DNA of 64,000 nucleotides from Corinectria fuckeliana. Taxonomy: Eukaryota; Ascomycota; Sordariomycetes; Hypocreales; Nectriaceae. The DNA lies in assembly GCA_019137255.1 (NCBI GenBank), contig WPDH01000100.1:248001-312000 (forward strand), in the 5' to 3' direction. The position numbers and the translations under genes are program-made. This document shows positions 12,086 through 25,000 of the stretch, in pieces. The notes under the pieces were generated by a model. It was not told the origin of the DNA and made no database searches. It saw only the letters and a program-made list of their open reading frames with translations. Each line of letters starts with the position of its first letter. Within the stretch, counting starts at the first letter, position 1.

Positions 12086-15000
12086 ATGCAGTCGTCCTCG
12101 TCACAGCGTACTTACGCCCACCGACGCTCGCCTGGCGCAGAGCCTGGCCCGCCGCCCAGCGTCCCAGTTCGCTCCATATCCCCTGCTGTCGGCATGCAGC
12201 CTCGCTCTTCCACAACCTCGACGAGATCCATGCAGTCTGCAAGCTCCCGCAGAGTGAACCGTGAAGTGAGTGCCCTCGCCGGACGTCTCCCAAGCGTCCC
12301 CTCGATCTGTATCCCTCCTTGCGAGCCTCTCTCCGAGCCTCTTTTTCAGCCTCTTCTCGAAGCTATTGCCTAACTGGTACACTTGCTCACCACATCTGCT
12401 TGTTCTCAGGGCTCCGGCAGCGGCTCCAACATGCCTCTCTCACAGATCGAAAAGAGCGTCACCCACCTCCTCGTTGCGACAAAACAGCTCCTCGAAACCC
12501 TCACGCAATGGTCCCGCGGCGGCGCCACCGACGCACAGGTGTCTGACGTCTACGTACGGCTAGGCTACGAGTTCAATATGGCGTGCCGAGCCTTTACCGC
12601 TATCAACGTCGACACGTCCGACCTAGGCAACGTCCCCGACCTCTTGCGACATATTCTCGAGGCTACCCTGAGCCAAGAGGCGAGTTCAGAGAGCTTGGAG
12701 AGGTACCTGCCCAGGATACGAGACATCATCATCAATCTGCTACACGGCCTCAAGCGCAAACAACAGAGACTCCGCCAGAAGCAGGCTCGAGAGCGCGACG
12801 GAACTGCTGCCCCGGACAGGACCACCAGCGTCAGCACTGTTGGCAGCGGCAATAGTGGATTGACCAACATGTTGGAGGAGGGCTTGGAGAACGGGTTCCA
12901 AGCCGAGCCGCAACCTGTTGAGCCGCAACCTGCTGAACACACGCCCCAAGCGACTATGGGAATAAACCAATCTCCCAGTCGTCGATTCAACGCGCTCCGT
13001 GATCGGTCTCGAGGATCCGTCAACTCGGAGCAGTCATCCTTATCCAGCAACACAATGCAGAGCATGCCCGTTGTCCCTCCCTATCCGGAAGCCGACAATG
13101 CAATGCCCTCTGCGCCTCCGCCTCCTACGGAGCTGAATATCGACTCCTTTCCGCCACCGCCACCGCCACCTCCTGACACAAAGTCAAGCGCCCTGGCCGC
13201 CCTGCAGAAAGGTGGTGACCTGGAGCGACGAGCGTCACGAAGATATTCGCAGTACCAAATATCCAAGCATCTCGGAGGCGCAAACGGTGTACCGATCCTC
13301 CCACCTCAGACCACGCCCGTGCCGAATAGGGGGAGAAAGGAAGCAAGAGAATCACTACGAGCTGTGCAGGTCCGAGAGACACTACGTCATAACCGAAATG
13401 CCTCGAACCAATCATTGCGAACTGCTGCGGTCGAGGCATCCCCAGTCAGGATACCGAGCAGGGTCTCCGAGGAGCCTGCAGCCGCGGAGCTGCCTGCTAC
13501 GGCAGACAGCCCCTCTGTTCTAAGCCCGGAGGAAAAGTACGCCGCCAGTGCGACGCTCAATGGCCCGCCTAGTGACCCTATCTTCATGAACGACGATACT
13601 CCGAAGGATAATGAAGCGAAGCTTGCGCAGGCCAAGCTGAACCAGGACAATCCGCCGACTCCACCGCCAAAGCACAACGACTCGTCGTACTTTCAAGACT
13701 CTCCCCCTCCGACACCCACCAAGGATCTCATCTTGTTCCTCCAGTACAAGTCCAAGGTGAAGAAAATTGTTCTGCCCGAGGGGCGGGATGAGCTTTCCAT
13801 TGGGCGACTACAGCTTGCCTTTATCGAGAAATTCTCATGGAACACGCAGCAAAACGGTGCCGATCTCCCGGAAATCTATATCCAGGACCCCGTTTCTGGC
13901 GTACGGCACGAATTGGAGGACCTGACTGATATCAAGGATCGGACAGTGTTGGTTCTCAACGTGGAGGCTCTGGATGAGGTGAAGCGTCACATTGATGATG
14001 GAATGGCTTCTCTGACCCAGATTGTCCGGGATGTCAAGCAAACCGTGGAAGACCAAGGGGCTGCAATCCAGCGCGTTTCGGACCGCCAGCAAGAGTCTGC
14101 CAGCGAGATGAGCCGGATGACGCTGGCGCCCGCCTCAGCTCCTGCGTCTGACGGACCCAAGACTCTCACCACCCCTGGCCGAAAGCTAGACGCTGGCCAT
14201 GTCGGGGAGATCCAGAGCCTCCGCCGCGATCTCGCCGTTATCCGTCAAACGTATTCCAAGTTCCAAGCTGAGATCCAGGACTCAATGTCAACGATTCGCA
14301 GCAAGGCTGCCAATGTGAAGGTTGCCACATCCAAGGCAGCGATTCCCGACATCGAGGGAGATGCTGGCTATTCCTACGTGACCAATGGACGGAAGCAGCT
14401 CAACTCTGACTCGGACAGACTGGTCGGCAAGGTGGACGACCTTCAAGACCTCATCGAGGATCTGCGCAAGGATGTTGTGCTCCGTGGAGTACGGCCCTTG
14501 CCGCGACAGCTGGAGTCGGTGGCCAAGGACGTCACCATGCTGACCAACGAGCTGAAGAAGATGGAGGAGTATATGGGCCAGGAGAAGCCCATCTGGACCA
14601 AGATCTGGGAGAAGGAGCTTGAGGATGTCTGCCAGGGCCGCGACGAGGTTCGTCTTATGGAGGACCTCTTGGTGGACCTGCGAGACGACCTCGAAAAGGC
14701 CTCGGAGACGTTTACCCTCGTGGAGCAGGCCACAAAGGAACAGATGAAGGACAATGGCACCGGTGCCAGCGCCGGAAACGCCCGCCAGTTCTCCAAGGGC
14801 CTCAACAGGATCGGTAACAGCCTCGACCAAAACGCCGCCAAGGAGGGTGTCCTCGGCGAAGTCCGCGCCTTGCAGCCCAACCACGAAGACCGGCTCGAGG
14901 CCATCGAGCGCGCCGAGAAGCTGCGCCAGAAAGAGCTCGAGACGCGCGGCGGAAACCCCATCTTCCGCGAGATGGTCAACGTCGTCGCCGAAGGCAAGCT

Positions 15001-15217
15001 CAAGAAGTCCGGAGGCTTCGAGGAGGTCGAGCGCGCCCGCAAGGCCAAGGACGACCGCATCCGCCGCGAGGTCTGGGAGCGCCAGAACGGCATTGTCCCG
15101 GACGACCCTGTCGGAGAGGACGAGGCGGCAGAGGCCGAAGTCACTGGAGAGCCCGGGAGCCCGCCCCCGGCGCAACCGGATGGAGAGGCCGGCGCGGAGC
15201 CCATCAACGGCGCATAG
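12086..15217 (+). CDS. Actin-interacting protein 3 / Bud6, polarity factor
   Basis: Bud6/AIP3 is a formin co-factor that promotes actin-cable assembly at hyphal tips and septa. Exon 1 is 12086-12265 and exon 2 is 12410-15217. The 144-nt intron has donor GTGAGT, branch CTAAC and acceptor TCAG. The product is 995 aa. After a Ser/Arg-rich N-terminus, residues from about 69 (SQIEKSVTHLLVATKQLLE) start the conserved N-terminal helical segment. The middle (about 150-490) is low complexity with an eight-proline run near 306. The AIP3 domain begins near 498 with LFLQYKSKVKKIVLPEG, includes DLPEIYIQDP, and continues into long coiled coils to about 930. The tail is acidic and proline-rich. The length and order match filamentous-fungal Bud6. 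The gene converges on elp1 with a 444-bp gap. Confidence 0.92.
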
Positions 15218-15661
15218 TCCGCCATCGGGCTTCTTCCACCAACTCACCCTTCATCACCCCCCTTTCTCACTCGGGAGGTTACGCACATACGAAATTGTTT
15301 GGATCATGGCAAATGCATGTTTTGACGGCTCTCGGATCGGGATATAAAGGCCTTCGAGCCCAACCTTAGTTATTTTTACTTTAAGTCTAGTATTGTAGTG
15401 TTTTAGTTGGGTGGCTTTGCTTTTCTCTTCATAGCGGAGGCGAACATGGGACTTCTTTTTACATTTGATTTTAGTCTGGAAGTCGTTGATCACTCTGAAT
15501 GGGACGTTGACCGTCAACCGGCTCTACCCTTGGGATATTGTTTTCTCTGTGCGAAATCGTTGTGAACCTTTTTCCTTTCTTATATTCCTCCTTGTCTATT
15601 TTTTGACTTGCTAATTGTTCCGTGACGAGGTTGTATGCTGCCCCTCGCTCGCTCCCTTTTA
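15218..15661. other. Convergent 3' intergenic region, bud6/elp1
   Basis: 444 bp shared by the 3' UTRs of bud6 (+) and elp1 (-). T-rich stretches lie on both strands, consistent with polyadenylation regions. No gene is seen. Confidence 0.5.
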
Positions 15662-18600
15662 CTATGATCCCAGCAGTGTCAGTTTCTTCAGGGTCGTCAC
15701 CGGCGGCGCCTCCAGCTTCTTGGCCCGCTCCAGCACAAAGTCCTGCAGCACGGCCTCGCCGCCGGTGGCCTTCCAAGCAGCCTCGCTCTCCGGCTGCTGC
15801 TGCTGCTGCTGCTCCTCCTTGCTCTCGTCGGGGGCAAACACCTCGGCGACGATGCGAGCGCAGGTCCCCGAGACGTCGGCCATCAGGGCCTCGGCGGCGC
15901 GGGCGCGCTCGGGCATGCTGCGGCGGACGAGGGCGAAGACGAGGCGCTCGACGTCGGGGGTCGTGGCGTTGACGCGCTCGACCAGGCGGCGCACGCTGTT
16001 AACCAGGTACTCCTCCTCGTAGACGGTGCCCTTGCGGCCGCGCGCGCGCTTCTTCTCCTCGCGACGGCGGTTCTTGCTGGTGGCGCGGCTGACGCCCGTG
16101 CCGGCGGTGCCGACGCTGCCGGCCTTGCCCGTGTAGCGGGTGAAGAGCGAGGCGCTGGTGCTGACGCGGGACGAGGCGACGGAGACGTCGTCGGGGATGT
16201 TGTCCTGGCCGGCGCCGCGCTCGCCCTCGTAAAAGGCCAGCGGGTCGTCGGCGGCCTTGCGGCGGAGCTCGGCGATGCGGGGCACCTGCGCGTTGAGCTG
16301 GGCCTTGCAGTCGGCGAGGAACTCGGTGGTGCTGCCGAGGGCTTCGGCGAGGCCGACGTCGACGGCGGCGGCGAGGAGGTCCGGGCGGGCGCGCTGGAGG
16401 ACCAGGCGGATGGCCTCGGCGAAGTGGTAGCCCTTGCAGAGGCACTTGACGGCGGTTTCGACGGCGTCGAGGGACTCGAGGTGGATGGTGGCGGCGCCGG
16501 CGTAGTCCTTGGCTTCCCAGAGGGCGTCGGCGAGGGCCGTGGCGAGCTCCGCCATGGAGTCGGCCGGCATCGGGGGGTCCTGCTGCTGCGCCGTGTAGAG
16601 ACACTCCTGCCAGCACGGGGCGCCGGCGGTGCGGTAGCAGCTCGTCGCCTTGGCGTAGTTCTGGAGCGACTCGTATGCGAGACCGGCCTCGCGGTAGGCC
16701 GACGCGGACTCGAGGTGCTCGGCATACGCGGCGGTGAGGGTGCGGAGGCGCGGCTGATCGTAGCGGTAGAGGCGCAGGGCGTCGTGGTAGAGGGTGTGCT
16801 GGGTGGTGTAGGCGACGACCTCGTCGAAGGCGTCGAGGGCCTGGAGGTGGAGGAGGGCCTTCTCGCGGCGGGCGAGGTGGTCGTCGATCTCGAACTTGCG
16901 GCGCAGGTCGGCGAGCTTGTGCAGGTCCTGGATGAAGGGGAGGTACTCGCGGGGGTCGCGCTGGGACTGCTGGGCGACGAGGAGGGCGAGGTCGAGGTTG
17001 TAGAGGCCGAGGGCGTGCTCGTAGAGGCGGTTGACGTCGACGAGGAAGCAGATGTGCTCGACGGCCTTCTCGGCGAGCTTCTCGTCCTCCTGCATTAGGT
17101 CGGCAACCAGGGTGAGGCCGTCGTCGAGGGCGGGCGGCGACTTGCAGACGTGCGCTGTGATGATGTTCTGCAGGTGAGCGTCCTTGCGGTTCTGGAGGCC
17201 CTTGAGGAGGGCGTCGCAGATGGCGTTGACCTTGGCGGCGGAGGACTTGGGGGCCGCCGTCGATTCAGTCGTGATCAGGTTGACAGGAGGTTGCATCTTG
17301 GAAGGCTTGGTGTCTTGATACATGGTTTGCGTGACGTCTTCCGGTCTGTATTAGTTAGCCCCTATTCTTGGACATGACTTTCGAAAATCCTACCGAAGAG
17401 AAGACAGGAACAAGTCAATATAAGACACGTCCTGTACTTGGTCCAAGAAAAGCACGGTGTTGGCTAGGAACTGGTCTGGTTGGTGATCGTAGAGAATGTT
17501 CATATCTACGCGCTGCGTGCGGCAGTACGAAAAGGCTCGGGCGTAGTTCTTCTCATCGATGAGGTCTCTGATACCGGCCACAACCATGGCTCTGGGGAAA
17601 ATGGTCTCAAGGTTACCTCGGGGCATTTGTAATACCAGGCTCATGTTGGTTGGGATGGCGGTGACGAGGCGAGAACCGCGCTCGACGCTGCGGCATCTCT
17701 CGTCCTTTTCGGGGTCATCGGCTGGGACTTCGAGTTCTATGACAGGTCAGCAGTGAATTAGTACAAGGATCAACGTGGGCTTACCGTCTACGTAGGCTGA
17801 AAGATGCACAAACTTGACCAAGTGGTTGTTGGTAGTGAAAATAAGATGACTGGGTGTGACGATGAAGGATGTGCAGTTCTTGGCGAGCAGGCGAGAGTTG
17901 GCGTAGATGTGACCGTTCCTTGACAAGCCGAAAGCGACCATCTCATCATCAACCCTGCTAATCTCAAACCAAGGGAGCTGTGTTTGAAACTGGACAGGTA
18001 GGAGTTCGTTCTCAAGACCCGCTATCCGATATAGCATCCCAGAGTTATCTTGGCCATAACCTTCGAGTGTGGAACCATCGTCATAGCTCGTTATTGATAG
18101 TATATGCTGATCCTTATCCATAGCGCAGATGGAGGCGGCATTGGTGCCCTCGGTACCGAGACACGACTGAACATATCCTTCGTCTTGATACTCGAAGCAA
18201 TGGAAATTGTCCCCGGACACAGAGGCTATCCTTAGCGGAACGCGGTACGAAGGAACGTCCGTAGGTTCAGAAGAAATCTTCCGTAACAGCTGCGGCTTAA
18301 CTGATCTGCCATTCTTCACAGGCCACTTGTACAAATCAACGCCGCTGCGATGTAGAACCGCAAACGTAGTGTTCTGGTACCCGAAAGCGACGTCGACTAC
18401 TGCCGAGTCCGCGGTAATATCAAACAAGGACATGGGGGGCGGCACGTTGGCCATTCGGAAGGGAGTCAGCTTGACCGACTGTCCATCGATGACCGCAACT
18501 GCGCCGTTGTCGAAGGGGGGGCGGCATGATCCCCGCGCTGTGTAGAATATGTGCTCGGTGACAATGACACCACTGGATGACGCAGCAGCAAAGCGTAGAG

Positions 18601-19758
18601 CCTTTTCAGGATGCCATGCCAGACAAGAAGAGTCTGGGTCGGTGGGGATCTCCTGCTTGAGATACCAGTGGTAGTTGCCCATGGTCCAGAGCTGGATCAT
18701 GTCCTTCAAGATGACGGCCAGGACGGTCGAGTCCGAGTTCCACTCCAAGCGGACCTTCTCGTGAGTAGTTACCGGCCCCGTAGGAGAGCGCAGTGTAAAC
18801 TCTCCATGTCGTAGACCGTTCCTCTCGAAAAAGACGACGTCTACTCTATCGGAAAACCGTTGGATTCCAGCCATGAGGTTGCCCGAGGGCCGCCAGCTGA
18901 GACTGCTCTCAAGCCCATCCACAGGCTCGCTGGCGCTGTCCAGCTCGCCTTCACGAGAATACACGCGAATGATACGGCGCTCACCATGCTCGACGGCATT
19001 GATCGCGATGTAAGCACCGTCGCCCCTCCAGCTGATTGTCGTTGCGCCATCCTCGTAAGGGCTCGGGACGCCCTGGTCAACCTTTTCCGGGATGGTGGGA
19101 TCTCGTTGGGCCTTTGCGCCGCGGCCCTGGAACTGCGTCTCGCGCTTGCCCCAGCCGACAGAGACGTGTTTAGACGCCTTGAGGTCCTCGGCCGTCATGG
19201 AAACCTCGGTGACGGGATCAAAGGTGGCGCCCATGAAGATGACGGAGCCGGCCTTGGTGACGACGGCGAGCAGCTCCTCGTCGGGGGACCAGCGGGCAGC
19301 GGCGATGCCGTCGTCGATGGAGCCGACAATCTCAATGTGAGCGGCATCGTTGGAGAAGTCGTCCTCCTGGACGGTGATGATGTCGCCGCCTTCGAGAACC
19401 AGGCAGGTGGTCGCGGAGCCGCTGAGATACTGGAGGCTCACAACCCTGTCGACGGGCAGATCCGGGTTCGGGCTGGGGACATCCCAGGTAGCCACGGTGC
19501 GGAGCGAACTGTCGCCGAGGGTCAGCTGGGCGGTTCGTCTATCAGGTGCTTTCGCCTTGCACGGAGGGAGAGAATGTTCTGAGGAAAGACTCGGACTTAC
19601 ATGTTCTGGTCACCAGAGACGCTCAGCAGCTCGATGCTCGGGCTCTGCAACGTAGGCCCGGCCGTGCATAAGACACGGTCCCTCTCAGGGTCCCAGCAGG
19701 CGGCGGCGACGTCGGGGCGGCGGCAGCGGCCGAACCGGATGTTGCGAAGGTTGCGCAT
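15662..19758 (-). CDS. Elongator complex subunit 1 (IKI3 family)
   Basis: The scaffold subunit of Elongator, which installs the cm5 side chain on wobble uridine of cytoplasmic tRNAs. Four exons (19758-19601, 19538-17785, 17736-17394, 17345-15662) are split by introns of 62, 48 and 48 nt, all with GTA donors; the last has the branch and acceptor GCTAACTAATACAG. The spliced protein is 1312 aa, normal for the family. It starts MRNLRNIRFG, as Elp1 proteins do, so I prefer the Met at 19758 over the in-frame one at 19779. Exon 2 holds the N-terminal beta-propellers (for example YLSGSATTCLVLEGGDI, SWRGDGAYIAIN). The C-terminal half is helical TPR-like repeats. A basic tRNA-binding segment, SKNRRREEKKRARGRKGT followed by VYEEEYLVN, lies near residues 1170-1200. 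A short polyglutamine run is near the C-terminus. Confidence 0.95.
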
Positions 19759-20848
19759 CGCGGGCTTGTCTTGTCGCACGCACTCTCAGCAACTCGGCGA
19801 TAAAACCCCCGCTGAGCTCAAGAGTTGTGGGCGTACTTGGTTCTCCGCCGACGATGGTGAGACGAGTCTGTTCGTCGAATGTTAATGTTACAGCTAATGC
19901 ACCCGTCGTTCGATTTTCCTGGGCGGGGTTTTCTCTGGTGGGAGGGTGTGATGATGGATTCTGGATCTGGATTCTGGAGGCGAGGCCTGTTTGGAGATTT
20001 TTGCACGACGGAGCCGGGCGGTACTTGAGTGTGGCTGGCGGGGTAGGTACTTGCAGGCTCAAGCAATGCGTAGTTTCCTGGACTGACCTAAGCTTCCTAT
20101 ACATGATGTGGCGGTATCAGCAAGTACCTCACACCATGGTGACTGATCCCGTTGGTTTGAGTGAGGGTGTGAGTGTGAATATATAATTCTGCAACCATCT
20201 TCACTCTGGTGCAGCTGGTAGTGACTCCAGACTCATATTTCTTGCTAGAGAATCTCCCCATCCTCTCTGTGCCAATCGAGATTTATTCACAAACACTCGT
20301 ACAATTCCTTGCCCGGCGTCGGTTTCCAACTTGCACCCTCCTCTTTTCAGCTTTTCAACCCCGGATATTCTCCATCAGCCACTTTTCAAATCTTCCAGGA
20401 TAGCACCACCATTGACTCCAACCAACCACAATCCCAGGTACGTGAATTCACATTCCCGGTCCCTTCCCCTCCCTCCCTCCCTCCTCTCTCCACCTTTTCA
20501 CTCCACTGTCTCTCTGCTGCTTCTTATACCGCCATCACATGTCATAACTAATAAACTATCCCGCAGCCGGGTCAACTGGCCCTGTTCCCCTGCTTCCCTG
20601 TTCAGTCGGTTGATTGATCAATCTGATTTCAGCTCGAGCTACTCCGGGTCACATCCGATCTCATCGGCCTTGCCCTCCCGTTCCCGTTCCCGGTCCCGGT
20701 CCCGTGCTGCCTGAGGATAGAAGGGCGACCACCTCCGTCTCGCGTCTGGATAACAAAGCTTCTACATATTCGCAGCTACAGCTATAGCTACAGCAACACC
20801 TTCAATTGGAGCTTCCACCAAGCCCCAGACCGCAACCGCCCATCCGTC
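19759..20848. promoter_or_regulatory. Divergent promoter region, elp1 and the DUF3984-like gene
   Basis: About 1.1 kb between divergent genes. The right half (20.2-20.85 kb) is strongly pyrimidine-rich on the plus strand, including a (CCCGTT/CCCGGT)n tract near 20679-20705, as expected for a fungal leader. A GTACGT...GCAG arrangement (20438-20568) could be a 5' UTR intron, which I cannot confirm. Confidence 0.45.
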
Positions 20849-22021
20849 ATGGACGTCGCCTACAACCAACACTCCGACCGCGCCCGCCGCAAGAACCGCT
20901 CCTCTGCCAGCCTCCACCACCTCTCCCTCGCGCCCCTCACGGCCAAGCTCCCCATCAACGACGACGACCTCATCCCCGATGACTTGGCTGCCGTCCAGCC
21001 GTCCGTCCCCTGCGCTGTCTCCTATATCCAGGGCAAATCTGCTCCGACCACTCCACGGCTCCTCTCCCGCTCGCCCACTACTCCGCGCTCCCGTTCTCGT
21101 TCCCACCACCGCACGCCCTCAGCTCCCACCGGCGTGCTCGCCAAGAGCAAGTCAGTCTCTCATCTCGGCGCCGCTCGCAAGTCGTATCCTAGCCGCGCGA
21201 CACCCGCCCGCCGAAACCACAAGGACGATCCTCTAGGCCTGGGGCAGCCGCACCGTAACGATAGCGATTGGTTGCTCCGTACGGGAGCCCTTATGAGCTA
21301 CGAGGCCCGCGAGTCCAAGGGCCAGGCCTGGCTCATCTCTCGACAGAGCTCTACTAGCCTCGCGGGCATGCACAACCAAGACGATGAAGCCTTTGAGAGT
21401 GAACTTGCCCGGGAGCGTGACATCATAGCCGCAAGCCGCCACCATAGCCGTCGCGGCAGCAACGTCCCCAGCGAGGAGGACGCATCCCCCTACGCCAGCC
21501 GCTTTCCCAGCCGCGTCCATAGCCGCGCCCACAGTCGCTCTCACAGCTTGTCACGCCCCCGGAGCCAGTTCCTTACCCCTCTCGAACGCTCTGGCACCAG
21601 CGACGGGTTTGGCAGCATTGGCGACGACTCTTATTTCCCAAACCAGGACCTCCCCGGCCCGGACTTTGTCAATCTGGACGAGAAGCTCGAGGAACTTGAG
21701 CTTGAGCGGGATTCGGATCAAGACGACGAAGCCACTGTGCAACGTCTTGTGAGGCGCGGACACGCTCGCGCGGGCACCTGGTTTGGTAACGTGTGGTCCC
21801 TCTTTGCCGTAGACGAGAACGACCAGGAGTCGGACAGTGAAGAAGACTCCTCCCCCACCGACAGCTCTTCAAACCTCAGCCGTTCTCGAAGTTTGTCGTC
21901 TCGTAACTTAGCGGGCATCTCAACTGTTCCCCAGGAGCGCATCCCACCTCCCGGTGCCGATGACGGTAGTTGGAGGGACGCGGCCTGGTTATTGAGCGTG
22001 GCGTCCAAGGTGATGTTCTAG
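20849..22021 (+). CDS. Ser/Arg-rich fungal protein, resembles the DUF3984 family
   Basis: A single-exon, 390-aa protein with no enzymatic domain. It has the look of fungal DUF3984 proteins from memory, and this assignment needs a profile search. Residues 1-60 contain RARRKNRSSASLHHLSLAPL and LTAKLPINDDDLIPDD. Next come SP/TP- and SR-rich stretches (SRSPTTPRSRSRSHHRTPS). A conserved-looking segment DSDWLLRTGALMSYEARES follows, then GQAWLISRQSSTSLAG and SHSRAHSR-type repeats. The C-terminus has an acidic coil (NLDEKLEELELERDSDQDD) and the aromatic motifs TWFGNVWSLFAVDE and DGSWRDAAWLLSVASKVMF. The SP/TP and RxxS density suggests a heavily phosphorylated, largely disordered cytoplasmic or nuclear protein, which is inference. 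Confidence 0.75.
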   Translation: MDVAYNQHSDRARRKNRSSASLHHLSLAPLTAKLPINDDDLIPDDLAAVQPSVPCAVSYIQGKSAPTTPRLLSRSPTTPRSRSRSHHRTPSAPTGVLAKSKSVSHLGAARKSYPSRATPARRNHKDDPLGLGQPHRNDSDWLLRTGALMSYEARESKGQAWLISRQSSTSLAGMHNQDDEAFESELARERDIIAASRHHSRRGSNVPSEEDASPYASRFPSRVHSRAHSRSHSLSRPRSQFLTPLERSGTSDGFGSIGDDSYFPNQDLPGPDFVNLDEKLEELELERDSDQDDEATVQRLVRRGHARAGTWFGNVWSLFAVDENDQESDSEEDSSPTDSSSNLSRSRSLSSRNLAGISTVPQERIPPPGADDGSWRDAAWLLSVASKVMF

Positions 22022-25000
22022 AAATGAAAGAACTTGTCAGGGCCTTGCTAAGGATTGTAATGACACACGCAAGGCAGAAGGAGACGGGATGGAATCCGCG
22101 TGCTTGTGTATTTTGACATGAATCGGGAGCAGAACACGGCTGTAAGGGATAACGGCGTAAACGGGCAATTGTATGATTTTAATACCTTATGACCAATAAT
22201 TGGACGATAGTGAACCACGTCTTCTGGCATACCATTTTCCCCACACATCACTTTGTTGCGAGGCTTGACTACCAGTCTATCGCGGAGGTTCCTTATAATC
22301 CTAGCTCCATCAACCTGGCCGCTCTGTGTCCATCCACTGTCAGATTGATCCTCGAATGCGTACCTGAACATTGAGTGACAGGCCAAGGAGGAAAACAAAC
22401 TCGCCTTCCAATAGGGAGAAGAAATTGTATCAGATCAACCGTTTCATATCGGTGTATAGATACTTGTTACGAGATGTCTACATAGGTAATCTCAGATACG
22501 TCTCACCCATTGCCGAGCGTCTGCCCCAGATGATCAAGTTAATCACGAGCGGCAAGAAAGGTCTTCTTTGGGAAAACAGAATCGATCTCTCTTGATCTTC
22601 GATTCAAATCATTGGGTATAGATAGACGAGACTTTGTGCTACTCTTTCACTTAGATAACGCGGACCGCAAAGTCCTCCACATACTCCTCTACATCGTAGA
22701 CATAGTTAATGCAGCGCAACTCTCCTTAAGATTATACCCTCAATACAGTCTAGAAAGCCTCCTAGAAATTTTCGATTCCATATCTTGCGCCACATGCTGC
22801 TAAAAACGATGCGCACTATGGTCTTCGAGCCCTGCTCATGCTTGCAGCCAAGGGCTCTTAACGCCTTCCTGGAGCGACCGGTCATGCCACACTATTTTGC
22901 ATGATACGCGCAATCTCTCGGGCTGCTCTGTCACTCACTGCGATTGAGAAGGAGGCGCGGCTAATTCAGGCAAGGATGGGGGCGAAGCAGATCAGAAGGG
23001 GGGTACGAATGGCAAGGCGGACGGCTAGAACTGAGCGGAGGAGGCTGGAGCGCGATCAGCACGTATCAAAGTCCGCGTTTAAGGAAAGTTGACGGAGTTG
23101 TAAATATACCCAGAAAGACACCCAGTATCCGTGTCACTGTATGAGTGACGGCCTAGGCTCCAAGCTCTTCCGCTTTTGCAGCCATGAAGATCCCCTCATT
23201 CATTTTGCTTTATTATTGCATACCGTATTCTACATATGCCGTTCTCTGGTAGGAAATTTGTTAAGCTACTTAGTCCATCATACTATATTGCTAAAGTTGT
23301 TTGACTAAACGGGTCCAAGGCCGCCAACCTCGTAACTCGTGCTCCCTACCGTGGGCTGGGACGACTGCCACAGAAGAAAACGTACTATTGCCATAATCTG
23401 TTAAGGTGCGTCTCATTCGGTCTGTATGAGTCTTGGGCTAAGTACAACAGTCCCTTGGATCACGAGAAGACCTACTCTTCAGGACCTTGACAATCTGGCC
23501 CGACTCGTTGACAACATTGGGCCTGTGGCGGGCTGATTTTGGTTAGTATCGAAAGGAGAAACACGGCTTCGTCTTGCAGGCTGTGGCGTTTGGCCCTTGT
23601 AGCTCTGTTTTTGCCTGGCTCTAGAGCCAAATGGGGCTGGTTTCCTAGAGAGAGGCGTGGAAACGAGCGAAGGCAAAGGTAGTGAATGTTCTGATGTACT
23701 GCGCTCAAGATGTAAACTTTCAGAGTGTATGTGCTGTGTTCTCGAGGTTTTGAGCCTTGTTGTATCATATAGATTGCCCAAGGCATTATCATGGGCATCA
23801 TTGCATTTGAACACTGCCGCAATATCTGGGATATGCTGCGTACTCACCGTGGGTCGTGTGATTAGGACACGCTGATGTTTTGGTAGGCCAGGATATCCGG
23901 ATGCAAGTACTTTCCTAAGGCTCTGTTCACGTTGGAATTATCTTAACAGGTCAAGACGCTTCAGTGGTACGATGAGAGTGATTTGATGGACAAGCTACAT
24001 AATGCTAAGGCAGTATACTTTGTCGCGTTAGGCGATCAGAAATAGATAGAGATACGTCGCGACTTTTTCTAAGTTGCTGCTGGTGCTAACGTGGACGCTT
24101 CACATGTCCTCTTCGGCATCTGGGATTGCAGATATGGCTGGAGCATCTTGGAAGCCAACCAAGGCGGCCGGCCACAGCATCAGGAGAAAAGGGATGATTC
24201 ATTTAGCAAGCTTAGAGGAAGTTGTGTTCCCTGTTTGAAACGGTTTGATGTGCAGCTGCCTTACCAGTAGCATCAGAAAATCTTACTCACGGGAAGTTTT
24301 CTATGAATAGAAGCTCTTTGGAGTGAGAAGATTGCCTTTCCTGTTGAATCCTAGAACTTTGACTTGGTTGCTGCCTTCTCCATACTCTCAATCTGTCCTG
24401 CTGAGCTTCCGGATAAGCATGCGTCGTGCCAGCCGTAAGACGGGGTTCCACAGCCACTTCTCTTCATGATTGGCTCTCCGTCTGTCTTCCTTATGGGAGT
24501 AAAATCTCGATATAAAGGGTACAAAGTGCTAAGAGAAAAGTAAGACTAGCCGTGGTGAGCGACTTTGGGAAACTACACAAACAACTGTCTGTATCTAGGC
24601 CCTCAACTACCCGAGCCCTGGCGCCATGGCAATCCTCGACTTTTTTTTTGCGTTGGATGAGCTGTTGATCTACCCTCCTCTGAACCTGGCGCCAAATCGC
24701 GCGACACTGGTCTACGACCTGATTGTATGGCCGCGTACCCTGGGTTGGGGTCACATAACAGTGGTGGTCGCGGCCATGGCCACAGGTGTGAAGCTACTAA
24801 GGTATCTGGACAAGTCTTGTCGATGGCCGCCATGACTGCACGCTAGTATATATAGGCAGGCTCTGGCGGGAGACCATATGGGAAAGGAGGAGAGTCGAGC
24901 CTTAGTAAGTCGGTTGCTGTGCGTTCTGTCATACATTCTCGCCATCTTGATGAGGGAGGGGAGACATCAAAGAGATGATATGCTAACAGAATATTTAAAG

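Noticed and set aside
19759..19779. In-frame Met seven codons upstream of the elp1 start
   Set aside because: Elp1 proteins start MRNLRN-like at the downstream Met.
24073..24108. Ankyrin-like AAGANVDAS reading on the plus strand
   Set aside because: Only about nine residues match, a stop lies just upstream, and no second repeat follows, so chance is likely.
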